Shown here: in pieces, positions 49,508 to 57,862 of the stretch
Numbering within the stretch: position 1 is the first letter of the stretch
How the letters are laid out: each line of letters begins with the position of its first letter
Assembly (NCBI GenBank): GCA_023395555.1
Contig: JAEWYQ010000038.1
Coordinates: 1-64,000 of the forward strand
Reading direction: 5' to 3'
Length of the DNA: 64,000 nucleotides
Source: Bacillota bacterium
Lineage (GTDB): Bacteria; Bacillota; Clostridia; Lachnospirales; Lachnospiraceae
Made by a program: the position numbers and the translations under genes
Notes under the pieces: model-generated
What the model was told of the DNA's origin: nothing
The model's input: only the letters and a program-made list of their open reading frames with translations
Database searches by the model: none

Positions 49508-52395
49508 TCCTCAATCATCTGAATGTCGGGGACTACCAACTCCTTCATCATGCTTCCGTTGGAATCCAGGTATCCGAACTCTTCCATCTTCCGGTTCAGT
49601 TCCCGGTTGATCTTCTTCTGGGCACTGTCCACCGCACTTCGTAAATTAGCGTTCTGGGTCACCGCCTGAACCAGGACATTGCCCAGCTCCCGCTCGATAA
49701 TATAGCCCCCAGGCACTCTTGGAGCCTCATAGGTCCAGGATATCTGTTCTACTATGGTATCCTTGAATCGGGAGCTCCAGGGGGAAGCCTTGATGGCGTC
49801 CAGATTGGCCGAATTCCACAGGTATTCATTGCCCAGGGTGGATTGCAGGGTGAAAGCAAATTCCGTCTGTACTTCGGTGGAGGTCCACCAGTCAATGAAT
49901 TTCCAGGCAGCCTCGGCCTTGAGGTCATTCTCAAAGACCACACAGCTCTCCGCCGCTCCGGAGGTATAGCGAAGGACATTCCCCTCCTCATCCGCGATTC
50001 CCGGATAAGGTGCGATATTCCAGGCATCCGCCAGCTCCGGCGCCGCATTGGTCAGCAGGTTAAAGGTGCCGTAATCGGAGGTTCCGATGGGCAGGCGCCC
50101 GTCCCGGAAGGCCTGGTAGAAGCTCAGTACCTCATAGTCCATATCGTAGATCGTAAAGTTTTCCGTCAGAACCTTCAGTCCCCCCAGAACGCCGGGTGTC
50201 TCCAGATCAATCTGCATCTCGCCGCTCTCCATCAATTTTCCGCCGCTCTGAAAGATGAAGGGGGCCGTGGTGTTATAGCCCTTTACAAGAAAATTGGCCA
50301 CATGGGTGTTAAAGCCCAGACCCATCCGTTCCAGCTGGGGCAGCATCTTCCTTACTTCCTCCATGGTGTCAGGCACCGTCAGTCCCAACGACTCCAGTAT
50401 ATCCGTCCGGTAGAACAATACATAGAAGTTAAAGGTCTCCGGCAGCGCATAGATCCCGTCATCACAGACCCCCGGAATCAGCATTCCCGGTGCGAACCGC
50501 CTGCCCACTTCCTTAAAATTATCATACTGGCGCAGGTTCTCTAAGGCTCCCCGGAGAGCCAGGTCATATACATACCCGGAGGAAATTCCGATTGCGGCGT
50601 CGGGAGCCTTACCGGAAGCATTGGCAAGAATTAATTTCTGCTGGTCGGGTACAATGGAAAGATTCACATTGATTCCATACCTTTCTGCAAAATCCGTATC
50701 CGCCATACGCTGCATAATCTCCAGGTACTGTCTGGGACGGGCTACCCAGACATTCAAAGTATCCTTGTCTTTATCATAGGTAGGAGCGTAATCCTGTTTG
50801 GTGAAGGAGGAGAAGAGCCGCCTCAGGCTGAGGAATGCTTTCTTTATCACAGCCGGCTTGCCCGGCAGCTTGGCGTCCTCCTGGTACAGGAAGAGCTTAT
50901 CCAGTCCCAGCTGTCCTACGCTTAATTTCTCAATCACATTATTCACACTCTGCCTGGCGGAGCTGTTGCCGTAGGAGAACAGGTTCAGCTTCTTGGGCAG
51001 CTCGTTGGGCTTCTCGGCCAGCTTTCTCAGATTCTTGGATGCCACGGTCAGTTGGGCAATCTCACCCACGTTGCCCTCTCCGGGATTGAGTTCCGACAGG
51101 CTGCTATGCACCTGCTCCAGGGTATCCGCCCAGTCTGAGAGCTTCTGCCGGATGTTGAAGCCGTAAGGCTCCAGGTCAAAATCCCGGTATTTGTCCGAAT
51201 TTCCTCCGGTGATCTTGCTGACCTCCAGAGCCAGGGTATTCATTTCCTTTGTCACTGCATTTAATATTTTCACCGCATAACGTACCTTATCCAGGGACAC
51301 CTCCAGGGTAATGGTGTGCATCCCCTCTTCCAGGTAGATGGCATTTCCCTCTTCTTCCGGGATCAGCCTGGCGAACTTCTTAGCGTAGGGAAAGGCAAAG
51401 TCCTCGTAAAAAGCGGAGGGTATCCTGCCGTCTATGTAAATATTGCGGTACACGCGAAAGCCCGGCTTGGCGCTCTGGCGGTAATCGAAGGCCAGATTAT
51501 AGTATCCCGGCTTTCCGACTTTAAACTCGTAGGTAATGCTGGTTCCTCCTGTTTTAAAGGATTCCTCCGCTACCATATTAAGCACCTTCCGCTTGGGATC
51601 ATAGGGAGTAATATCCGTAACGAATTCCGACGCGGCTCTTATATTGGGGGAATTCCGGCAGGTCATATTCTCCGCCTCTATCACAATCAGCTCATTACCG
51701 GAGGCTTTCTCTCCCAGAGCCGGTCCGTCCTCTTCCCTTCCTTCCAGGTACAGGCTTCCTATGCGGATGTTGCCCTCTCTTGCCTGGAAGGTCAGGATAT
51801 TCTCTCCCGCCTCCAGATACAGGAGCATGGGCTCACTGTACAGATAGGCCGTATCATGGATATAGGCTTTCTTCCACTCCGGCACCTTCGTGGGCATGGC
51901 AAGGCATTCATTGCCGTACCGGTCATGCTGAACCTCCCCTGAGATCCAGGTGTCGCCCAGAAAGATCCGTTTCAGCTCATCATAGGGATATTCCCCGTTT
52001 ACCTTCAGGGCCAGATTTGTCGGAAGAATATTCTCCCCCAGGGTCTGGTAGTCAAAGCTCAGGACATAGGCTGCCGCCTGTTCTGCCCGGATGGTCACCT
52101 GCACCTCTTCGCTCTCTTCCAGCAGAAAGCCTTCCTGTTGGGTGCTCTCCGCCCACAGCTCTTCGGCGGGATAGGTAATTTCCTTCCCTTGATAAAGACT
52201 GTCCCCATACCTTTTCAGATATTTTTCATAATCCGTATCCGGGGTATTTTCCATGCCCAGGTAGAGATCCTTCAATACCAAAAGCCCCGCCCCGCAGGCC
52301 GCTGTGTTATTCCCCGCCCGAAGGGAACAGCTTCCCGCTCCGGCCAGGATTACGGCCGCAAGGCACAACAGCGCCGCTTTATATTTTTTTCCCAT
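49495..52395 (-). CDS. Very large lipoprotein: N-terminal carbohydrate-binding-like region plus solute-binding domain
   Basis: Protein of 966 residues, about twice the usual solute-binding size. Lipobox AGSC (Cys23). Residues of about 90-240 and 240-385 look like two beta-sandwich modules ([54 protein letters not shown]), of the kind seen in carbohydrate-binding modules. Helical linkers follow (about 390-530). From about 560 a family 1 solute-binding domain runs to the end ([57 protein letters not shown]). It could hold a polymer at the surface while delivering oligomers to the permease. The start at 52395 follows AAGGAG. A palindrome copy lies in frame at 50365. Confidence 0.85.
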   Translation of the reverse strand: MGKKYKAALLCLAAVILAGAGSCSLRAGNNTAACGAGLLVLKDLYLGMENTPDTDYEKYLKRYGDSLYQGKEITYPAEELWAESTQQEGFLLEESEEVQVTIRAEQAAAYVLSFDYQTLGENILPTNLALKVNGEYPYDELKRIFLGDTWISGEVQHDRYGNECLAMPTKVPEWKKAYIHDTAYLYSEPMLLYLEAGENILTFQAREGNIRIGSLYLEGREEDGPALGEKASGNELIVIEAENMTCRNSPNIRAASEFVTDITPYDPKRKVLNMVAEESFKTGGTSITYEFKVGKPGYYNLAFDYRQSAKPGFRVYRNIYIDGRIPSAFYEDFAFPYAKKFARLIPEEEGNAIYLEEGMHTITLEVSLDKVRYAVKILNAVTKEMNTLALEVSKITGGNSDKYRDFDLEPYGFNIRQKLSDWADTLEQVHSSLSELNPGEGNVGEIAQLTVASKNLRKLAEKPNELPKKLNLFSYGNSSARQSVNNVIEKLSVGQLGLDKLFLYQEDAKLPGKPAVIKKAFLSLRRLFSSFTKQDYAPTYDKDKDTLNVWVARPRQYLEIMQRMADTDFAERYGINVNLSIVPDQQKLILANASGKAPDAAIGISSGYVYDLALRGALENLRQYDNFKEVGRRFAPGMLIPGVCDDGIYALPETFNFYVLFYRTDILESLGLTVPDTMEEVRKMLPQLERMGLGFNTHVANFLVKGYNTTAPFIFQSGGKLMESGEMQIDLETPGVLGGLKVLTENFTIYDMDYEVLSFYQAFRDGRLPIGTSDYGTFNLLTNAAPELADAWNIAPYPGIADEEGNVLRYTSGAAESCVVFENDLKAEAAWKFIDWWTSTEVQTEFAFTLQSTLGNEYLWNSANLDAIKASPWSSRFKDTIVEQISWTYEAPRVPGGYIIERELGNVLVQAVTQNANLRSAVDSAQKKINRELNRKMEEFGYLDSNGSMMKELVVPDIQMIEEWLK
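50365..50377. repeat. 13-bp palindrome copy inside the large solute-binding gene
   Basis: GGTGTCAGGCACC; coding strand gives Val-Pro-Asp-Thr, in the same frame as the copy at 44987. Confidence 0.7.
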
Positions 52396-52408
52396 AAGTT
52401 TCTCTCCT

Positions 52409-54835
52409 TCAGGATACGCCGTACACTGCGAACTCTTCAAAAGCAAAGCCTTCTCCCTTTGCTTCCAGCCCCGCTTTGCCGCTCAAGAAGCCATCGGTAT
52501 CGGTATAGGTGAGAATAACCTCCCCTTCCGCCGCCAGCTTCAGCACTCCTTTCGCTGCCGCGACGGAGAGCTTTAAAATCTCCGCCTCCCTGCTGGGGCA
52601 GGCATAGAAGCCAATCTGCTCCTCTTTGTAGCAGCAGCGGTAGAGATAGATTCCCTCGTGATCCACCTTCACCTTGTAGCCGAACAGGGATGCTTCCACC
52701 TGATCGGGATACCAGGATTCCCTTGAAGCCATCACATAGACGGAGACCTCACCGGTGGGCGCGTTGTTTCTGTAAATCGCCGCTTCCACGGTATAGGCGC
52801 CCCAGCCGCTCTCCCCTGCAAAGGCCCTTCCGAAATTCTCCGCACAGGTAAAGCCGGAATATTTGGTCAGCATGCTCTTGAACCTCTTATGCCCGTATAT
52901 TCTGATCTTATCCATGGCCTCCGCCGTCAGCACTCCAGCCTTTATCACATGGATATCCCGAACCTCTGCTGCTTTTTCAAAGATAAAGCAATCGATGAGG
53001 GCTTCGTCCCGGCTGCTGATCTCCAGCTCCTGGATTCCTCCGGTAAGCCGCAGGATACCGGCCTCCGCTTTCTCAAAGCCATTGGCATCCTTTCTTCCTG
53101 GCAGGGTAAAGGTGAGGGGAATTTCCCTTCCCTGACAGGAGACTGTGAGGCAGACCTCCCTTGCTTCGGAAGAAATTCTGGTAATCAGCCGGTAGGATGC
53201 ATCTTCTTTTATATTTACATGATAAACAAGCTTTTTGTTTCTTTTGAAGACCGCCGCTTCTGTCTGAAAGCCGGACTCTGTTACAGGACGGCTCTCCACC
53301 TCTCCCAAGGCATGAATTGCATCCATCCTGCCGGGAATGGCCTTGGCTGCGGTCTTGTCGCCTCTTCCGCCGACGGTATGGGATATTCCGTAGAAGCCGA
53401 CTTCCCGGACTCCTTCCTCTCCAATACAGAGGCTTCCCTGACCGGTACATGTGGAATAGCTGGTCAGGAGCATATTGTTCAGATAGATTTCCATAGTGCC
53501 GTCAATATCTTTGGCAAGCCTTACAGTCAGCAGCCCTTGAAAACTGACAGAAGAATTAATGCTGCCTTTCACGGTTTCCCTGCCGCATTCTCTTATCTCA
53601 TAGGTACCTCCGGCGCAGAGATGTATTTCACCATATCCGTAAGTACTTCCTACACAGAGACCTCTTTCATCATGCCCATGGGTACCTTCGGCATAAAGAC
53701 TTGATTCTCCATGTCCATAGGTATCTCCGGCACAGAGACCTGTTTCACCACATCCGCAAATGTCCTTACTTACGGAATGTTCTACTGTTTCATGAGATGT
53801 GCCCGCCTCATCCGATGTGACACAATTCTCACCGGCTTTATAGCCATAGAGCAGAACAAGATCTCTGCCTCCGGTATTTACATTGATTTCAACCGTATAG
53901 GCATCGGGAGTCTCCGCTCTCAAAGCAAGGTATTGTTCCGCACCTATGGTTACTGTCTCCAGCTCTTCCTTCCCTCTTCCATAATAATCCGGCAGGGAAG
54001 ACGCTTCCTGTTCCCACCAGATGGGATTGCAGTACATTCTGGCTCCGTTAAAGAAGATCCGGTCAATATTCGTGCTTCTCTTCCTTGGTACGATATCCAG
54101 ATTAATGTTATGATAGGCAATGCAATAGCTGTCCAGATCCGGCGCCAGGAAGCTGGAGCTATGGCCCAGAGCATGGAATTCATCCCCTGTTTCCAGCAGG
54201 AGGGTATTATCCCGAAGGTTCACATAGCCTTCTTCCGGGCTTTTCTCCGATACACTGTAGGCGATGCGGTAACCCCTGCTTAACAGGTGGTTCCCCGTAT
54301 AAGTCAGATAATAGATGCCCTTGCGCTTAATGATCATAGGGCCTTCCGTCCAGTAATTCAGGTAAGTCTCCGGAATCGTCGTTCCATTTACATCAATTTC
54401 ATTCCGCGCCGTCATCCTGTGGGTGATAATTCCTTTATGACCGGCCCGCAGAAAATACTGGCCTCCGTCATCGTCGATGAAAAAGCTTCCGTCAATGAGC
54501 AGGCCGTAATTCTTGCTGATGAGACGGAAAGGTCCTTCCGGCCGCCCGCTTTCCAGCAGGTAGTGCCCGCTTCCCACCGGGGAAGTCACCATGTAGAATT
54601 TCCCCTGGCAGTAACAGACCTCCGGCGCATAAGCCCCTTCAATCTCCGGCTCGTCACAGACGCTTCCAAGATAAACAAAGTCAATGAGGTTCTCCGATTT
54701 CCAGGCCTTGATATGGTTTCCCGCACTGGAGCAGTAGAGATAATAAGATCCGTTGAATCTCATAATAAAGGGATCTCCGCATTCATTTTCAGACCACTGG
54801 TGTTCAAATAAGAATGGATTTTTATATGTTCTCAT
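52409..54835 (-). CDS. GH43-like enzyme with long C-terminal region and 13-residue repeats
   Basis: Cytoplasmic enzyme of 808 residues. The five-bladed GH43 domain is at about 1-300 with Asp21 (ECGDPFIMR, base), Asp115 (LLIDGSFFIDDDG, pKa modulator) and Glu164 (YWTEGPMII, acid), all present. The C-terminal 500 residues are beta-rich and end in a sandwich of concanavalin/DUF1080 kind (TKYSGFTCAENFGRAFAGESGWGAYTVEAAIYR and onward). Residues 360-411 are four 13-residue repeats rich in Gly, Cys, Tyr and His. There is no signal peptide. GH43 enzymes cut alpha-L-arabinofuranosides or beta-xylosides. The start at 54835 has GGGAGG upstream. Gap to GH2 of 22 bases. Confidence 0.85.
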   Translation of the reverse strand: MRTYKNPFLFEHQWSENECGDPFIMRFNGSYYLYCSSAGNHIKAWKSENLIDFVYLGSVCDEPEIEGAYAPEVCYCQGKFYMVTSPVGSGHYLLESGRPEGPFRLISKNYGLLIDGSFFIDDDGGQYFLRAGHKGIITHRMTARNEIDVNGTTIPETYLNYWTEGPMIIKRKGIYYLTYTGNHLLSRGYRIAYSVSEKSPEEGYVNLRDNTLLLETGDEFHALGHSSSFLAPDLDSYCIAYHNINLDIVPRKRSTNIDRIFFNGARMYCNPIWWEQEASSLPDYYGRGKEELETVTIGAEQYLALRAETPDAYTVEINVNTGGRDLVLLYGYKAGENCVTSDEAGTSHETVEHSVSKDICGCGETGLCAGDTYGHGESSLYAEGTHGHDERGLCVGSTYGYGEIHLCAGGTYEIRECGRETVKGSINSSVSFQGLLTVRLAKDIDGTMEIYLNNMLLTSYSTCTGQGSLCIGEEGVREVGFYGISHTVGGRGDKTAAKAIPGRMDAIHALGEVESRPVTESGFQTEAAVFKRNKKLVYHVNIKEDASYRLITRISSEAREVCLTVSCQGREIPLTFTLPGRKDANGFEKAEAGILRLTGGIQELEISSRDEALIDCFIFEKAAEVRDIHVIKAGVLTAEAMDKIRIYGHKRFKSMLTKYSGFTCAENFGRAFAGESGWGAYTVEAAIYRNNAPTGEVSVYVMASRESWYPDQVEASLFGYKVKVDHEGIYLYRCCYKEEQIGFYACPSREAEILKLSVAAAKGVLKLAAEGEVILTYTDTDGFLSGKAGLEAKGEGFAFEEFAVYGVS
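53603..53758 (-). repeat. Four 39-bp tandem repeats inside the GH43 gene
   Basis: Units at 53603, 53642, 53681 and 53720, in exact register and in frame. Each unit starts like GGTACCTCCGGC and codes 13 residues such as GETGLCAGDTYGH. They are not identical, so they are not a fresh duplication. Confidence 0.9.
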
Positions 54836-54857
54836 ACAGATCTTTTCCTCCCTGCTT

Positions 54858-56594
54858 CTATCTCCGGTTAATCTCTCCAATTCTGCCGATATCCACCTTC
54901 GGCTCCCTTTTCATGGTATACAGGCCGTTGATCTCCTGCTGCACATCCGTCAGCTGGGTGTAGCAGAAGCCGCAGACATAATCCAGGGATTTGATGGCTG
55001 AAGTAATGGCGTCAAACCGCTTTATAAAATCCTCTTCCGACTGCACCTGTTCCCCGTAGCCCCAGCCCCGGTCATCCCGCAGGGCAATTCCGCCGTACTC
55101 GCTGATGATCACCGGCTGTCCCTGATAGGCATAGCCCCTGGCGAAGGCATAGAGGGAACGGTTGAAGGGAATTTCATTCCCCAGGATTTTGTCCTTGCCG
55201 GAATATCTTTCAAAGAGCTCTCTGCCGCCCTCCTCATAGTCGTGAAGGGTAATAATATCCGATACCGTATGCTGCCATCCGTCATTTACAATAACCGGCC
55301 TCATATTGTCAAAGCTCTTGGTAAGGTGATAGATGCTTTCGGTAAATTGCTGCTGGGAGACATCCGTCGCTACGGCTTCGATTCCCCAACTCTCATTAAA
55401 GGGCGTCCAGGTAATAATGGAAGGGTGATTGTAGTTCTGTTCCACTACTTCCATCCACTCCCTGGTAAAAAGCTGCATCCCGCGGTCACTGAAGGCATAT
55501 TGGGAGGCCATCTCCGACCAGACTAAGAGTCCCTTTCTGTCACACCAATACAAGAAACGCGCATCCTCTACCTTCTGATGTTTCCTCAAGCCGTTGTAAC
55601 CGGCCTCCAAAATCAGATCAATATCCTTTATGATGGCTTCCTCCGAAGGAGGGGTTAGATGGGATTCCTCCCAGTAGCCCTGATCCAGGATCAGCCTCTG
55701 ATAAATGGGCCGGTTGTTCAGCAGAACCCTGCCTCCCTCGATGGATATCTTACGCATACCGAAATAAGAATCCACCTCATCCATTACCGCTCCAGCCTCC
55801 AACAGCCGGAACTTTATATCATACAGCTTCGGAGACTCTGGCGACCAGAACTCCAGGGTCCAGGGCACTCCGGTTCCCCGCAGGCTGGCAGAAATCCGAA
55901 GTCTGTTCTCCAGCACCTGCGCCTGCTGCCTGCACACCAGCCTGCCCTCCAGCCAGATCTCCCATTGAAGCCAGGTCTCTTCCTTCCCGGGCGTACCGGA
56001 GAAGCTTGCCGTAATATCGATCAATCCCCTGTCAATATCCGGGGTCATCTTGATCCGGTCAAGATAGAAATCAGAAACCTCTTCCAGCCAGACGGTCTTC
56101 CAGATTCCGGTGGTCTGCACATACCAGCAGCCGAAATTATCATCCTTCCATCTCTGTTTTCCTCTGGGCTGCTCGCAGCTGATGCTGTCCTCCGCCCGTA
56201 CGGTTATGCGATTTCTTCCCAGCTTAAGAAACCGGGTAATATCCAGGGCAAAGGCTCCATAACCGCCTTGATGGCCGCCGGCAAAGCTGCCGTTGACCCA
56301 GACCCTGGCTTCATAATCCACACCTTCAAAATGTAAGAGCAGCCGTCTGCCGTCCCTTGCCTCCGCTTCAAACTCTCTTTCATACCAGAGGATATTATGA
56401 TGCCTCTCATCCTCAACTCCGCTTAAGGGGGTTTCATAGGTATAGGGAACCAGAATGGTCCTGCTTTCGGGGAATTGCCGGTACCACTCTTCTCTCTCCC
56501 CTCTGTTGTCATCATCAAAAAGAAAATTCCATTCACCATTGAGATTCATCCAGCTCTTTCTTGCAAACTGGGGTCTTGGGTATTGTGTCAGCAT
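54858..56594 (-). CDS. GH2 family glycosidase (beta-galactosidase/glucuronidase type)
   Basis: Cytoplasmic enzyme of 578 residues, first gene of the large operon. The sugar-binding domain (LNGEWNFLFDDDNRGE, VDYEARVWVNGSFAGGHQGGYGAF) and immunoglobulin-like domain precede the barrel. Acid/base is Glu401 in PFNESWG; nucleophile is Glu499 in ISEYGGI. It lacks the long beta-gal small-chain domain, which puts it with short GH2 enzymes of varied specificity. No signal peptide. Expression probably starts at the divergent region 56595-56848 and is controlled by the regulator encoded opposite. Confidence 0.9.
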   Translation of the reverse strand: MLTQYPRPQFARKSWMNLNGEWNFLFDDDNRGEREEWYRQFPESRTILVPYTYETPLSGVEDERHHNILWYEREFEAEARDGRRLLLHFEGVDYEARVWVNGSFAGGHQGGYGAFALDITRFLKLGRNRITVRAEDSISCEQPRGKQRWKDDNFGCWYVQTTGIWKTVWLEEVSDFYLDRIKMTPDIDRGLIDITASFSGTPGKEETWLQWEIWLEGRLVCRQQAQVLENRLRISASLRGTGVPWTLEFWSPESPKLYDIKFRLLEAGAVMDEVDSYFGMRKISIEGGRVLLNNRPIYQRLILDQGYWEESHLTPPSEEAIIKDIDLILEAGYNGLRKHQKVEDARFLYWCDRKGLLVWSEMASQYAFSDRGMQLFTREWMEVVEQNYNHPSIITWTPFNESWGIEAVATDVSQQQFTESIYHLTKSFDNMRPVIVNDGWQHTVSDIITLHDYEEGGRELFERYSGKDKILGNEIPFNRSLYAFARGYAYQGQPVIISEYGGIALRDDRGWGYGEQVQSEEDFIKRFDAITSAIKSLDYVCGFCYTQLTDVQQEINGLYTMKREPKVDIGRIGEINRR

Positions 56595-56929
56595 TGTAAT
56601 AGCTCCTTATTCTTCGACATTATAATTGTTTGTACATAATAAATGTATTAATAAAACTCTAAGTTTATCTATTATTTATGTATTAATACTTTTATTTTTC
56701 TCAATATCTTTAGTCAAAGCATACTACAATACTTATTTTATGTCAATACTTTTGTTTAGTTTTTAGCAAATAATATTTTTATATACATTTTTAATGTACA
56801 AAAATATTTCTTTCCCGATTTGCTTTCTACATTTTTATTGTATATATATTGCTTTTCCTTTTCTTTTATGTTAGGATGAAATATAACCGATACAATATGA
56901 CTTTAAGAAAGACGAGGGTTGTTCCATTT
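56595..56929. promoter_or_regulatory. Divergent control region with two TACAT-N5-ATGTA operators
   Basis: Very AT-rich. TACATAATAAATGTA (56633-56647) and TACATTTTTAATGTA (56784-56798) are two copies of the same inverted repeat. The first overlaps the -35 region of a likely minus-strand promoter (TATAAT, complement of 56619-56624) for the GH2 operon. The second lies before the regulator gene, where TACAAT near 56895 may be its -10. A dimeric regulator could bind both and control both directions. Confidence 0.7.
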
Positions 56930-57862
56930 ATGAAAGATAGTCTGAAGCTTAACCTTAAGAATAAGGAAGAACTGGTCAATGTGGGGAAGGCTTTTTCCTC
57001 CGCCATCCGCATCGACATTCTGGAATTCCTCTCCGCGAAGCCCGCCATCATAACCGATGTAGCTTCCCATTTCAATATCCCCCTCTCCAGTGCGGCTCTC
57101 CACATCCGAACCCTGGAGAACGCCGGGCTTATTTCCGTTCAGCCCATTCCCGGTTCAAAGGGAGCCCAGAAGCTCTGCGGCGTTCTGGTCTCCAATGTGA
57201 ATGCGGATATCTGTCCGGATCCGAACAGGAACGCACACTGTCTGTTCCGCGAGGACATGCCCATCGGCTGCTACCTTGACTACCATGTATCCCCGCCCTG
57301 CGGTATTGTGTCCGATATCGCCGACCTGGGTGCGGAAGACAGCATCTGCGGGTTCTTCAGCACTGAGCGCTATAAGGCCCAGTTGATCTGGCTGACCTGC
57401 GGATATCTGGAATACCGTTTTTCCAATACTATCTTGAAATCCAACTCAGCCAACAAGATCCAGTTTACCTTTGAAATCTGCTCCGAAGCTCTGGGCTATA
57501 ACCCCAACTGGCGTTCGGACGTCAGCATCTGGATGAACAACACGGAGATCGGCATTCTCCAATGCCCGGGGGATTACGGCGGCAGGAGAGGAAAGCTGAA
57601 CCCCTACTGGTGGAGCGATACTTCCACCCAGTACGGTGATTTAAGAAAGATCTGGATTACGGAAAAGGGGTGTTTTATTGATGAGAAAAAGGTATCGGAT
57701 CATACCATTTCTTCCCTCAGTCTCAACAGGAACAGTTTTATCTCCTTTAAAATCGGAGTAAAACCGGATGCCGAGTACCTGGGCGGAATGAATCTCTTCG
57801 GAGAAAAGTTCGGGGATTACCCTCAGAATATTGTAATGGAGGTATTTCATGAAGAACCCTAG
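56930..57862 (+). CDS. ArsR-type winged-helix regulator with large C-terminal sensor domain
   Basis: Protein of 310 residues, far longer than ordinary ArsR regulators. The N-terminal winged helix shows GKAFSSAIRIDILEFLSAKPAIITDVASHFNIPLSSAALHIRTLENAGLI (about 17-66). The remaining 240 residues are beta-rich, with a jelly-roll-like FTFEICSEALGYNPNWRSDVSIWMNNTEIG and aromatic WWSDTS, suggesting direct sugar binding. The start at 56930 was chosen because GAGGG precedes it and upstream ATGs overlap the probable promoter. Divergent from the GH2 operon and overlapping the next gene by 14 bases. Probable local regulator of the glycan locus. Confidence 0.82.
   Translation: MKDSLKLNLKNKEELVNVGKAFSSAIRIDILEFLSAKPAIITDVASHFNIPLSSAALHIRTLENAGLISVQPIPGSKGAQKLCGVLVSNVNADICPDPNRNAHCLFREDMPIGCYLDYHVSPPCGIVSDIADLGAEDSICGFFSTERYKAQLIWLTCGYLEYRFSNTILKSNSANKIQFTFEICSEALGYNPNWRSDVSIWMNNTEIGILQCPGDYGGRRGKLNPYWWSDTSTQYGDLRKIWITEKGCFIDEKKVSDHTISSLSLNRNSFISFKIGVKPDAEYLGGMNLFGEKFGDYPQNIVMEVFHEEP

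Noticed and set aside
53603..53758. Regular repeats considered as a CRISPR array
   Set aside because: Units are contiguous with no spacers, differ from one another and stay in frame within a GH43 gene.
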